Shown here: positions 26,125 to 36,870 of the stretch, piece by piece
How positions within the stretch are numbered: the stretch's first letter is position 1
How the letters are laid out: every line of letters begins with the position of its first letter
Source: Lepisosteus oculatus
Taxonomy: Eukaryota; Chordata; Actinopteri; Semionotiformes; Lepisosteidae
Length of the DNA: 64,000 bases
Assembly: GCF_040954835.1 (NCBI RefSeq)
Contig: NC_090698.1
Location: 50,788,284-50,852,283, forward strand
Direction of reading: 5' to 3'
Notes under the pieces: model-generated
The model's input: the letters and a program-made list of their open reading frames with translations, nothing else
What the model was told of the DNA's origin: nothing
The model's database searches: none
Position numbers and translations under genes: made by a program

Positions 26125-26212
26125 CTGATACAGGTACTCCATACACATTGACCTCTTCATTTCCTCGAGAATTTCATCCACTTCTGTTGTAGACACATTT
26201 TCCGCTTTCCAC
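26125..26212 (-). pseudogene. slc27a6 copy B exon 8, frameshifted
   Basis: Reads WKAENVSTTEVDEILEEM, after which 10 nt are missing relative to copy A. The continuation EVNVYGVPVS is in another frame. It is 88 nt against 98. It shares the Gly-to-Ala change in WKAENV with copy A. Confidence 0.92.
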
Positions 26213-26572
26213 CTTTAGCCACAAATGAGATTCTAAGTACAGTAAACTCTTTCGAATATACTAAAGTACATTCAGATACTGTATTTTAATTTTGTAGGTC
26301 AGATTAAATTTATCCCACACTTCCTGCTGTAGATCTTGTAAACTTTTATCTCCTTGTTGCTTTTCTGCAGTATATCAAACTTTTCTTTTAATTTTTCTCA
26401 TTTCATGTATCATGTATCTGTGTTCCTATCTATCAGAGAGCTATCAGCCAAGGATTGTGAGCATAAAAGCTCTCCTATAGTGATTTCAAGTCACTCACCA
26501 CGGAGAGTGCCACATGTTGAGCCTCCAACTAATCGCAAAATAAAGTGATTTTGAAACAAATCTCTTGCAGAA

Positions 26573-27085
26573 AATGCCCAGCCATTTACATTGGCTAAAC
26601 AGGAAGGAGACTGGGACGAAGGCTGTGAGGATCAAGGATCTCTCCAAACCCATAGTTTCTCATTTCATCTCTAACAGCCATGATCATACTGATCTCTCCG
26701 TCTGCGTCCACACAGAGGGGTTTTAGAACACTTACAGCAGAACAATATCCAAAATCAAAGCTATCCTTAAATTAGGATCACACTTTCCCCCTTCTCTCAA
26801 AGACAGACTCGTTTCCTTCTAATCCTCTCTATTCATTTACAGGTTTGGACTTCACACCTCTCTTTGCCTCTCTTGACTTCACACCACCTGAGTGTTGAGA
26901 CTGCCTCCTCTCAACTCCCGGTTTTTGTTCTCCCATGCTTTATCTACTGCCGGTTTTCCCCTCTCCCTCACACCTGAAGAAGCTCCACAGCCAAAACATT
27001 GTGTCTCTTTTCCTTTCAGCACGGAATAAACCTTAACCTGTCCCTTTGCAGCCTATGCATGCTGACGCTGCTACCCTACTTGAAC
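26573..27085 (+). mobile_element. Penelope-like retroelement, 3' end with GIY-YIG endonuclease remnant
   Basis: The start reads CPAIYIG, a stop, then TGRRLGRRL, which matches the YIGxTGRRL block of a GIY-YIG endonuclease. SHDH-like and TQRGFRTLTAEQ segments follow. The 3' part has the CACACCTGAAGAAGCTCC and CAGCACGGAATAAACC words shared with 47200-47545. It has several stops and is 5'-truncated. It lies in intron 7 of copy B. Confidence 0.65.
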
Positions 27086-27367
27086 AAAATAAAGTACAGT
27101 ATACTGCAATCTATACATTTTGTATAGCAAGAAAATAGCTTTTTCCACAGATTAATTTTAATTTAACTAGTTTCAGGACTGAGGTTTTTAAGAATTCTTA
27201 AATGCATAATAATTCCAATAAAGAAATGTTATTTTATGGTAGCGCTTTTTTTAAGTATCTTGGAAAACCTTTTACATTGCTTATAGGTAGTCATAGTTTA
27301 CAACACTGAAAGAACCAGGGGATACCACAGTCATTACTATTGTCATTCCTGCTGCAACATACTGTAC

Positions 27368-27559
27368 CTGAATGTGTCCCCAACCCTGTCACAAAAGTAA
27401 ACAAAACCATCTTTATCCACCTTCATCAGGTCTCCTGAATTGTAGTAAACATCTCCTTCCTTTAGATCATTCCTCAGCAGTTTTTTCTGTGTTTGCTCCC
27501 AGCATAGCCACAAAATGGGTTTTGGTTTGTGACCTGAGACACCGGAAGGCCAACTTCTC
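27368..27559 (-). pseudogene. slc27a6 copy B exon 7, frameshifted
   Basis: Reads [20 protein letters not shown] and, after a 7-nt shortfall, continues in another frame as [19 protein letters not shown] and [13 protein letters not shown]. It is 192 nt against 199. Splice borders are kept. Confidence 0.92.
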
Positions 27560-28877
27560 CTAGATGTAGTACAATAACAGAAGTACAGTACTATTACTCT
27601 GCATAGCTTTACTTCTAATGTTCTAGATGGCTTTATAAGTCAAAAATCAGCATTTCTAAAGTAGAAATCACTCTGTCAGGATGTGTGTGCTTTGTCTTGA
27701 TATCGTCTCATTTTTCTATTATTGTACGGTATATCTAACATGCTGTATGAATAGAATCAAGCTATCAGAGTACAGTGGGTATAGAAAGTCACTAGCCCAT
27801 TTCCTAATTTGTATCTTTTGTTGTGTGAAACTCTGAAAATAAAAACAAATTAAATTAGGCCTGTTCCAATATAAACTAACCCAAATTAGCCAAGTGAAAA
27901 ATAAAATTCTAAAACATTCTGAAAATTAATTATTATTACAACAATAAAATACCTTATTTGGATAAGTGATCACCCCCCTTACAATTGCATTTTTAAACTT
28001 GGTTAGGATTATTAGAAAACACACAGGATGTTTGATGGCATGGTTGTGTTGTAGGACAGAAATGAAATTTAGGAAAAGTGATATTTTAATGTTATCTTCA
28101 CATTTTGTTTCTTGCAAATACTGTATGGCTCTATACACTGCATTGCCCTAAATCGGAATGTTGACTAAATTGCCCTAAAAGCAAAAGTTTAATAGAAAGG
28201 ACTTAAGCTTTTCAAACTTTTGCATTTTGCATTGAATACACTGGAATTTTAACAGATAGAGCTAAAATGTATTGGGTATTCCTGACTCTTAACCTACAGT
28301 ATTTAACCCAGAAACTAGCTCGCATTCCTCCATCTAGGTGTGCAAAATTGATAGAGATGTATCCAAACAGTCTAAAGGCTGTAATTCAAGCAAATGGTAT
28401 TTCTACCGAATATTAACACAGGGGGTTGTTCTTTTATTCAAGCCAATTATTCTAATTTTTTTTCAGGAATTTTCTTGGATGTTGAAAGGTACAATTAGAA
28501 AGAAAGTCTGATTTTGTCTTCTTTTTTGGGCTTTAGGGCAACAAAAGATTAAGATTTTGAAAGGGGCTGGTGACCACTGTATCTACAGTAAGTCCTGTAA
28601 ATGCTGCTGCTCACTGGTTTACTTAACATTTAAAGATAGGTAACTTGTTTCACTTATTTTTAGTAAGACACTTTTCAGTAAACAAGAGTTCTGTAACAGG
28701 TTCAGTATAAAAAATCTACAGCATATATTCAACTAACTGTACAGGTACTCTGATACGTACTGATAGGTACTGCATTCTACTTTTGACCAGAGTACAGTAA
28801 ATGTTATTGTGTATATTTTATTTGTGGGTAACTATCACATATCAAATTTTTATTTATAAATAAAATAAAGTGCCTAC

Positions 28878-28968
28878 CCTTTTTGGCTTTAACACAACGA
28901 CCAATCTCATCTCTAACCACTTCTTCTTTCAGCACATCATATTTTAAAAACTCAAATGGAAACATCAG
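28878..28968 (-). pseudogene. slc27a6 copy B exon 6
   Basis: Open: LMFPFEFLKYDVLKEEVVRD and GRCVKAKK before a split Gly codon. It is 91 nt, identical in length to copy A, with acceptor TTTTCAG and donor GTAGGC. Confidence 0.9.
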
Positions 28969-29295
28969 CTGAAAAATGTAAAAATAACTCTCAATTACAT
29001 CTAACAAAAATGCCCTGTTTAGATGTGTCTATTGGCATGATTCACTACCCTCCACTAACATTTTTCAAGAGAAATAAATATCTACTAGTGAAAAATAATC
29101 CATCACTCATACTGTATTGGTGAAAGCTGTATTGTTTAGTAAGTTTTCAGCTGAGACATTGTTAATGCATCAATTGTATTTATAGTCAACACAGATTAAA
29201 TCGAAATATATAAGGATTTTTACATAAATTAAGTTTAAAATAAAATTAAGAATTGAAGACAAAAATGGAACAAAAAAACCAACAGAACCATTTAC

Positions 29296-29482
29296 CTTAT
29301 TCAAGAATCCTGCTCGTCCAATAGCTCCAATTTTACCAGTGTAGTTGATAAAACGAACATTGGATTCAGTTGATCCATATGACTCTGTTATCCCATAAAC
29401 TCCAAAACGTTCAGCAAACTCCTTCCACACATCATGTCTCAAACCTTCACCAGTAGGTGTTTGATTAAATTTTTCAACAATC
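29296..29482 (-). pseudogene. slc27a6 copy B exon 5, frameshifted
   Basis: Carries GLRHDVWKEFAERFG, ESYGSTESNVRFINYTGKIG and [10 protein letters not shown]. It is 187 nt against 195. The loss is near its 5' end, so the phase-0 entry from exon 4 reads D-C-stop. Confidence 0.9.
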
Positions 29483-30879
29483 CTACAGTGGCAAAACTTC
29501 AAAATATGTTACATTTAGAGGGAAATAATAATAAAAACATACTGTAACAGTATGGAATGTTACAGAATTGTCCTTATCTTAAAAAAATCATAGGAGTAGG
29601 TTTAAAATAGAAGAGAAAAAACACTTGAAATATAAAAACATCTGAAAGATTGCCAAGCAGAGGAAGTCATTAGGGCCTTGTGGCCTGTTTGGGTTCTGGT
29701 AGTTAAGACTGTATATCTGAAGATCCCTACTTTCACTACATGCTCCTAAAACATTTAGTGTAATAACATGCCTATTGCATTTTTTAAATCCAGAAGTTCC
29801 CACTTGTGTCCGTTGGTGTGAGTTTTGGTGGTGATTATGAAGGAATCTAGTAAACTGTGTGGCAATGTCTTTGAGGTTTTTGGAATGATCAAACCATATA
29901 AGTTTACTTTGTTCACGGCTAAAATATTCAGGTTTTTTATCCTCTCGGTGCAAATATATTTGGGTGTTCTTCTGTGGACTGATTCAAAAGCAGCAAAATC
30001 TTTTTTATAATGCAGTGTACAGAATTTCTCCTTAACATCTCCATCCCTTGTTAAGCTCTAACTATATTCCCTAATAATTCTGTTTACTTTTTATTGTTTC
30101 CCTATATTGTCAAGAAGATTTAACTAATGTGTCCAAATAAACTCTAAACTATTTTACCAGCTCCTTTGGTGTATACTGTACCACCTTATATTTATAAACT
30201 TACTTGTATGTTTCCGCTATCTGTAATGTAATGTAATACTCTGCAGTCTTCTACATTATACTAAATGTCTTCTACCAAATGTTTGCCCAATCGTAAATGT
30301 TGTCTAAATCTTTTTCATTTTTGTTACAGAGTGACAGAATTAAGAGTAGCACAATGACTATAGTTGTGCACATACAGTACAGCAATAGCCATGCTCTTTT
30401 GGGGTATGGTATGATTTGTGTTCTTTTCTTTTGTGCTTGCTTCTCTCTGTTAGGTCTTACTGTTGTTAAAACATAATTGGTGCAGCAGACTACTGTACAG
30501 GTAGTACAGTAGTCATTACAGATTGAGTAACACACTGTTTCCCTAGACACCTATCAATTGCCATGGAGTCAGTGGGAGTCATAGGCTGTATTGATATGTT
30601 GCGCTGAATGAGGACCAGACCTACTGTAAAAGTCCGGAAACACAAAAGAGACAGGAAGGAGGGACAGTGCACTATAAGTTATAACACTGAGCAGTTTGCA
30701 TCCAATTTATAGGCTATTTGTTGCTTGTTGGTTTCTATGTTCATTTAGACATTATTTTAATGTTAATTTGCTTTTTTGTGTGTCTCTTATGGATATTTTC
30801 TTTTGGTAGTTAACAGAATGCTTAGGCTACACTAAGAAGTATAGAATTCTAAACCAGGAAAAATATGCATTAACATTAC

Positions 30880-31260
30880 AATGTACTAGTAAGACCTCAC
30901 TTTAGGGTTCAGTTTTGGTCACTAACAAAAATGATATTATAGCCTTAGAAACAGTTGGAAGAAATATTTTTATCACATATAGACAGGTTAAGGATGCTAA
31001 TTTACTTCAATCTAAAAGGAAGGAGACTGAAAATAGATTTGATTCAAGTAAATAAAATCTTAAGGAATAATAATAAATAGGTTTAACCTAGGGGATCACA
31101 CACAGCAGCTAAACAGAAACATGGGGTCATAACTGGAAACCAAAAGGGAATTAATTTTGGATGGTAAATAGAAATTCTTCTTTACATGAAGAAGCGTGGG
31201 TATCTGCAACAGACACACATTCTCAATGACTGAATGAACTTTTAGTTTTACTTTCCTAAT
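30880..31260 (+). mobile_element. LINE 3' region (CR1/L2-like), decayed, in intron 4 of copy B
   Basis: Broken sense reading of the C-terminal LINE segment normally worded 'LRPxLEYCVQFWSP...KDI..LE.VQ', seen here as SVLVTNKNDIIALETV. The later KRKETENRFDSSK part matches the 'RR.RGDLI' stretch. It has many stops. The limits and clade are inferred. Confidence 0.5.
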
Positions 31261-31282
31261 AAACTACTAAAAAAGTACTTAC

Positions 31283-31405
31283 TTTAGGAGCACTGCACAG
31301 GTAACGACAGATTTCGCCTACGTAGATTAACATTAACACGTCATATTTTCTGCAGTCACTCCAGAATTGGCTTACAGAGAATTTCTTCTTCAGAACACGT
31401 TGCTC
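31283..31405 (-). pseudogene. slc27a6 copy B exon 4, frameshifted
   Basis: After GATC two bases are missing; the rest reads LKKKFSVSQFWSDCRKYDV and VGEICRYLCSAPK in a shifted frame. It is 123 nt against 125. The donor is GTAAGT. Confidence 0.9.
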
Positions 31406-32173
31406 CTAAAGTTTCAATTTCAGTAACATTAAAGGTGAGATATTCAATAATCAGCTGCTTAAATTTCACAATAATAATCAAATAATCATTATCAAAGACT
31501 TAGCAACCCACAATTAATTGCATAAACCGTTTACAGTAAATACTGTACTGTATGTTTTGTATTACGTTTTTCATATACTGTATACTGTAGATTGTATATA
31601 TAGTGTCTTGGGAAACATCATTGTCGGTGTTTACTTTCAATTAAGCCTGTACATATTAAATATGCTTCAAAACGACAGATTTACTGCAGCTGCAATACTG
31701 TTGATCTGACGCTAATGTTATATGAGATAAACATACACTATGCTGGGTTTTTAATTAGATTTATAATGATTTTTCTTTAAAGGATGTTGTTTGTCATATA
31801 CAGTACTGAATGCTTTACACCGGAACATCTCAAGTAGGCCAGTTAATGTTTTATCAATAATTTGTACTTTGCAGTGTCAGAGCTTTTGGGAAGGTCAGGC
31901 TTCACATATACACCTCTAAAATATGGTATAGTATTTCATAGAAACCAATTTAAAGAAACTACAACTCTGGGTTTGAGACAACACCCAGTATCAACAAACG
32001 GTGTGTCTGAATAATATTAAATATGTTTAAGTTTACGGAATTGTTGTCAACAGCACAAATTGCATTAAAAAGATAGTTACGTTGTTTTTGTTTTTCATCC
32101 ATTTCACTCATATAATGTATCTAGTCTAGAGTATTAAGATATGGAGTATGAGATGAAAACTTAGTATACATAT

Positions 32174-32316
32174 CCATCCAAACACACCCTGCAACACCTA
32201 TCACACATGCTGCCATATGGAACAGTGGAAGGGGAATGTAGACAACTTCATTTTTAGTTGCACCAGCTAAATAGAAAATATTTTACTGTGAGTTATAATT
32301 GCTGCCTTTAGTAAAC
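32174..32316 (-). pseudogene. slc27a6 copy B exon 3, frameshifted, donor lost
   Basis: Reads GLLKAAIITHSK, then a shifted frame with GATKNEVVYIPLPLFHMAAC and GVAGCVWM. It is 143 nt against 159. Where the donor should be GT, the minus strand has AT at 32173-32172. Confidence 0.88.
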
Positions 32317-32743
32317 CTGCAAATAAGCACATTGTCTGGAATATTATTGCTGTTACTGTATGTGCGCCTTGTACATTTTATATTTAATTGACTAGATGAC
32401 TGGTACAAGACTGTATAGATAATGAAAGAGATTAACTAATCCAAAGTTTAAGATTTAGTATTTATTTTGTTTTCTACATTTCATTTGAACTAAGAGAATA
32501 ACACATAGAAAAGATCCATGATTACATAGTTTCAAATATGAGTAAGATTTAAAGCTTGGTGTTTCAGAAACCAAATTGCAGAAATCAGTGGCGCATTTTC
32601 CTTCATTAATTACTTACTGTGTGAATAATATGATAAATGATCCATATTTTAAGAATAGTCTTTGTACTTGATTTTATTTTCAAATACAATACATCTGCCA
32701 TATGTGTTTTTTTTACTGAAATCGAGTACATTCCCAAACCTAC

Positions 32744-33438
32744 CTGTAGTTCCTGATGTGAATAGGCGCAAGGCTGGTTTCAACAGACTTGAGGCTTTAA
32801 AGAGGTGAGTTGGAAGAGAGCCATCTGAAGCACTTTCTATTTTATCAGGCAAAGAATTAACATTTGGAAGATTACTTGGCTTCTCCCAAGTCCACACACC
32901 AATTGTCACGATATTAGCTCCCCCTCCTTAAGGGTGCCCCAGCCCTATCACTCAAGACTTGATTCCATGCACCTGCTCCCTTTTCCCTGCCCACCTTAAA
33001 AGCCAGGCGCTGACGCTCTTCCGGGCTCTGCATCTGATTTCCATATCGTGCGAGTCCGGGACCAGGAAGCGCCTGGTCCCGTTAAGGTTTTAACCTCCAT
33101 TCCCGTTCCTGTTCCCCGTCCGCCGGTTCCGACCCGGCCTTCGTGGTTTTAATTCCGAGTTTTGATGGATCTCCTGGTTTTGGACTTACCTTCGTGTTTT
33201 GGATACTCTATGGATTATTCTTTGGGATTGTTCGCCTCGGCCACACCTCCCCCGTGCACCAGCGCACCTTGGACACGCCCCCCTGTCTTCAGCCCCGTTT
33301 TCCTGCATGACGTTTCCCCAGTGTTCCCCCACTTCGTTGGATTGTGTCGTCCGCATAGGGTCCGGAAAGAACTGTTCGTTACACCAATAGCATTTTCATG
33401 TAAGAATGGGAGAATCTCTTTAACAGATGCAGACATGT
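32744..33438 (-). pseudogene. slc27a6 copy B exon 2, split by an inserted element
   Basis: The 5' part (33438-33384) reads DMSASVKEILPFLHENAI. The 3' part (32903-32744) reads GVWTWEKPSNLPNVNS, DKIESASDGSLP and FTSGTTG. Without the insert and one copy of the 5-bp duplication the exon is 210 nt and open, against 207 nt in copy A. Confidence 0.93.
32904..33383. mobile_element. Solo-LTR-like insertion (480 bp)
   Basis: The element starts TGTCACGATATTAG and ends TTCGTTACA, so it has TG...CA termini and short imperfect inverted ends. It is flanked by CCAAT at 32899-32903 and 33384-33388, a 5-bp target duplication as made by LTR-element integrases. It is much richer in G and C than its host and has no coding sense. 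A short DNA transposon cannot be fully excluded. Confidence 0.75.
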
Positions 33439-34033
33439 CTGGTGAAATAAAGAAATGTGTGATCGGATTAGAAACATTTGTGTTCACTATGTACTGTTAG
33501 GAATTATCCTCATGGATGTACTTTTAAGAGAATTCATGACACATTACAAAAATTAAGAAACTTCTTTTGAAGAAACAGTTAACAATAATCATATAAATAT
33601 TTTCTCCATTCACAGTTCTGAAATTGCGTACTTTAAGAGAATGTGATGGAGGTTCTGGCTTGAACCACATTTCTTAGAGGGCAATGGGAAATGACCTGTC
33701 GTCCTCTGACACCTGACTAATTGGAGGAAGACAATTGGTTGGGTGACAGAAAGCAGGAAGCAGAGGCTATCAGTGAGCTGTTGAACTCTGTTAGCTAGGA
33801 ATTTAACAGAGCCTCTGCTACACACTGTACCAGAGGGAAAAGTGAGTGAGTAAGTAACAATCTGACTAATTTCTCAGAAAACAAAATAAGGCTGCTTTTT
33901 TTTTTGTTCGTTGCGAGGAAAATTCAGAGGGCATTTTAACAGAGGAATAATAATATAATGTTATAACAGGACTATGCTATGAGTTACACAAGAAAAAGCT
34001 TAAATAAATCAGTAGATAAAGGCATTCTATGGC

Positions 34034-34036
<3 letters not shown>

Positions 34037-34064
<28 letters not shown>

Positions 34065-34262
34065 TGCTTACACTTATATAGTGCTTTTCTGGACACTCCA
34101 CTCAAAGCAGTTTACAGGTAATGGGGACTCCCCTCCACCACCACCAATGTGCAGCATCCACCTGGATGATGCGACGGCAGCCATAGTGCGCCAGAACGCT
34201 CACCACACATCAGTTATTAGTGGGGAGGAGAGTAGAGTAATGTAGCCAATTCATAGAGATAT
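34037..34262 (-). mobile_element. 5S-type SINE, 3' portion, antisense, with AAT microsatellite tail
   Basis: A run of AAT triplets (34037-34065) precedes the reverse complement of the SINE tail: CACTTATATAGTGC, CTGGACACTCCACTC, CCACCACCACCAATGTG and GGATGATGCGACGGCAGCC. Lies in intron 1 of copy B. Confidence 0.85.
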
Positions 34263-34338
34263 GTGAATTATACATTAATATGTACATTTTTCAGGCACTT
34301 CATTTCGATACTTTAAATATCTGAATGGTTTTCAGTAC

Positions 34339-34823
34339 CTGCCCTTGCTACAAGAGCTTTTGCATTGCAGGTCATGAGACAGTGTTCCAAGGATTTGGCT
34401 TTGATATTCACAGTGAGCATTGCAACAGTGAAGCCCATCTTACTAATCCCGAACCAAGTGGAGATGTACTCAGGCTCATTGTTCATCAACAAAGCCTCAA
34501 CATCACCTTTCGCCAAGTGCTCTTCTTTAAGAAATACATGAGCCACTATGTTGCTTCTTTTATCTACATCCTGGTAAGTATACACATCTCCCTCATATAT
34601 GACAAATGGTTTATCTGTTTTTTCAAGGGCATGCTCCATAAAGATATTAAGCAAAGAAACAGTACCTGTTGTGAAGATATTCCATCCTTTGTTCAATACA
34701 CATTGATCTTATACAGAATTTTACATCATCCCAGAAGTATGGACAAATCCATCTCACTGCAGTGTACAGGGCTCCTAATACTGCCGCTGCTGTCCAGAGC
34801 AATTTTATTAAAGACAGAAGGAT
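34339..34823 (-). pseudogene. slc27a6 copy B exon 1, start codon lost and frameshifted
   Basis: The N-terminal membrane segment reads (ATC)LLS...LLWTAAAVLGALYTAV, then PYFWDDVKF, against human MLLS...PYFWDD. The expected ATG is ATC at 34823-34821 and no in-frame ATG lies between the upstream TAG and PYFWDD. The remainder, in another frame, reads SLLNIFMEHALEKTDKPFVI, GDVYTYQDVDKRS and LLMNNEPEY. The donor is GTACTG. Confidence 0.88.
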
Positions 34824-36870
34824 ACCTGGACGTTCTGTTGCAAAGGCTCGCTCTCCTAGCTTGTCTGAGATCTATGATAGATTATTGACAATTATATTTG
34901 TACAGCACAGCAAATTATTGTAAGACTTGTGTTTGTATTTGTCTCCTAAGTATCTTAGAAATAGGTTTTTATATCAAACATATTGAGAAAAATGCAATTT
35001 CCTGCCCAATGGGTTTTGTAACTATAGAAACTATAGCTGTGTGAAAAATGAGAAGAAAATGCTGGGTCTTGTATTTCAGTTGTATTTCTTTTCAGTCCTG
35101 TCATTCCCCAGACTGTGTTTCATACAGTTCTCCAGTCCTTCTCTTCCATTTACCAAGCGGTCTCACTATCTAAATCTGACCATCAGATCATAAGCAGCTG
35201 AATTCAAGGTGGTGGATCAAGAAACAACTGCACAGTTAATACAAATATTTTTTTATTTCATGTTAGTGTACTTAATCAGGTCCGTATAGTACAGCTTAAA
35301 GAACATAATCTATCTCTTTTATCCTAACAAGCTTGTCAGCATAGTAATTACACTGAGTGTTAAAGAACAGAGGATTGTAATGTCAAATAATGTCTGGTAA
35401 TGGAAACTAACCCAGATCTAATCATGACACAGTGTACTTTCTGAGTCAAGTTCTTTTATTATTGTTTTAACCGAGGAGTGATATTTTCAGCTTGCATAGT
35501 TTTTTTGTAATTCAAAATATGCTTTATAGATATAATTATTGTCATCTACAAAGCTTAATATACTACTTGTTCATTGGGGGGTTTCAGCACAAATCAGTTT
35601 TTATTTCAAAGCTTTAAAGAGTGCTCTTTTTTACTAATGCATACTTGGCTGTAGTCTGCAGTATGTAACTGTAATACTTCATTCATTTTTTAATTCAATT
35701 TAATAATAATCTACACTTTAATGTGGTAAAATAAAGATTATTTCTACTGAAATTGTCATTATGCATATCCTTCCATTTCTTAGTTGTCTACTTCCTCGGG
35801 TATAGTCTTTCAAATGAACAGCCAACGGTATACTGGATAATACAGCTACAGTATTTGCCAACACACAAATATCAAGAGAGGTCATGTAAACTGAAATATT
35901 TCTCTGATCTTTTTTATGCAGATAAAATCTAGCAGCAGGTACACCTGGTGTGTATTTAAAGAAACAGCCACACTACAGTACAGTATGTATTATGAATGCA
36001 TCTAGATTATCTGTGTACAACAGTAGCTGTGATGTCACACTTCAGCCACATACTGTACTGTAGATGAGGCTATGTGGTAATTAAGAGAACAGTCACAGTG
36101 TGGTGGTAAGCTTTATCTTTCTGAAACTACTGGAGTTTGTCTATTTTGTAGAAGGTCAGTTTTCTTTTAACCACCTAAGTAATTAAGTATGCATAGGCTG
36201 AATTTAAAGTCAGGGCAGCACAGTGGTGTCGCATTTAGCATTGCATCAACGCAGCACTGGGGCACAAAGCAGTGTTTCTTTCAAAGTGCTGAGGTGCTTA
36301 TACAGTATTTACAGTAGGCATTCCTTGCTCACACCTATTTGTGAAGTTCACAGAGTTCATGTATTTCACTATTTGAGTCAACAAAAACAAAAGTTACTCC
36401 TTTTTTACGGATCCTGCTTAAACACTTCCTCTTTTCTAAGAACAGGCTCGATGATTACACCATTTCCCAGTCATACCCTACTTGGAAAATAACCTGGAAG
36501 AAACCCAGACAGCTTATGAACCCACGGTCATTTTCCTTTTGCACAGTCATTTGTTATTTTCCCCAGATTCTCTTTCTCATAGGGTTCAGATTCTCCACAA
36601 TGACCTAGTCTTACCATAACTTGGTCTTTCAACAGATTTGGTTTCCTCCCATATGGCAGCTTTGCTTTCAATACTCTTACAGTTTATACACATTTGCCTA
36701 CCAACAATGATCCATGTTTGTGGTGATCTGTCTTTTGCCTACCATCTTACAACACTGCATGGGTATCATATTTCTTGCAGCATCTGCTTCATCAACTGCT
36801 GTTCTCCTTAACAAAGCTATCAAGGGCAAAGATCTTCTCAATACTTTAGCTACAGTATATGTGTTTCTAA
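34824..36870. other. Intergenic DNA upstream of slc27a6 copy B
   Basis: AT-rich, with no gene seen. A short piece at about 36213-36270 resembles the head of the family 1 tRNA-type SINE (GGGCAGCACAGTGGTGTCGC). No clear promoter motif for copy B. Confidence 0.65.

Larger units (their letters stand above)
24650..34823 (-). pseudogene. slc27a6: SLC27A6 copy B, decayed fatty acid transport protein gene (10 exons recognisable)
   Basis: All ten exons of an SLC27A6 gene can be read on the minus strand in order. Exon 1 has KPFVIYEGDVYTYQDVDKRS, very close to human SLC27A6. The copy is broken in many independent ways. The expected start is ATC, exon 1 changes frame after PYFWDDVKF, and exon 2 carries a 480-bp LTR-like insert. 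Relative to copy A, exon 3 is 16 nt short and has an AT donor, and exons 4, 5, 7 and 8 are 2, 8, 7 and 10 nt short. Exon 10 has an in-frame TGA. Exons 6 and 9 keep their exact lengths. It sits tail-to-tail with copy A and head-to-head with FBN2, the order seen for human SLC27A6 and FBN2. A transcribed non-coding relic is possible; a functional enzyme is not. Confidence 0.92.

Noticed and set aside
29588..30260. 121-codon minus-strand frame and flanking sequence in copy B intron 4
   Set aside because: Probably part of an old LINE-derived repeat, but no reverse-transcriptase block could be read, so no feature was called.
33162..33500. 112-codon plus-strand open frame
   Set aside because: Lies almost wholly in the LTR-like insertion and copy B exon 2; no domain.
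34325..34888. 187-codon open frame on the plus strand
   Set aside because: It is the antisense of copy B exon 1, which has clear SLC27A6 homology on the minus strand; no domain in this frame.
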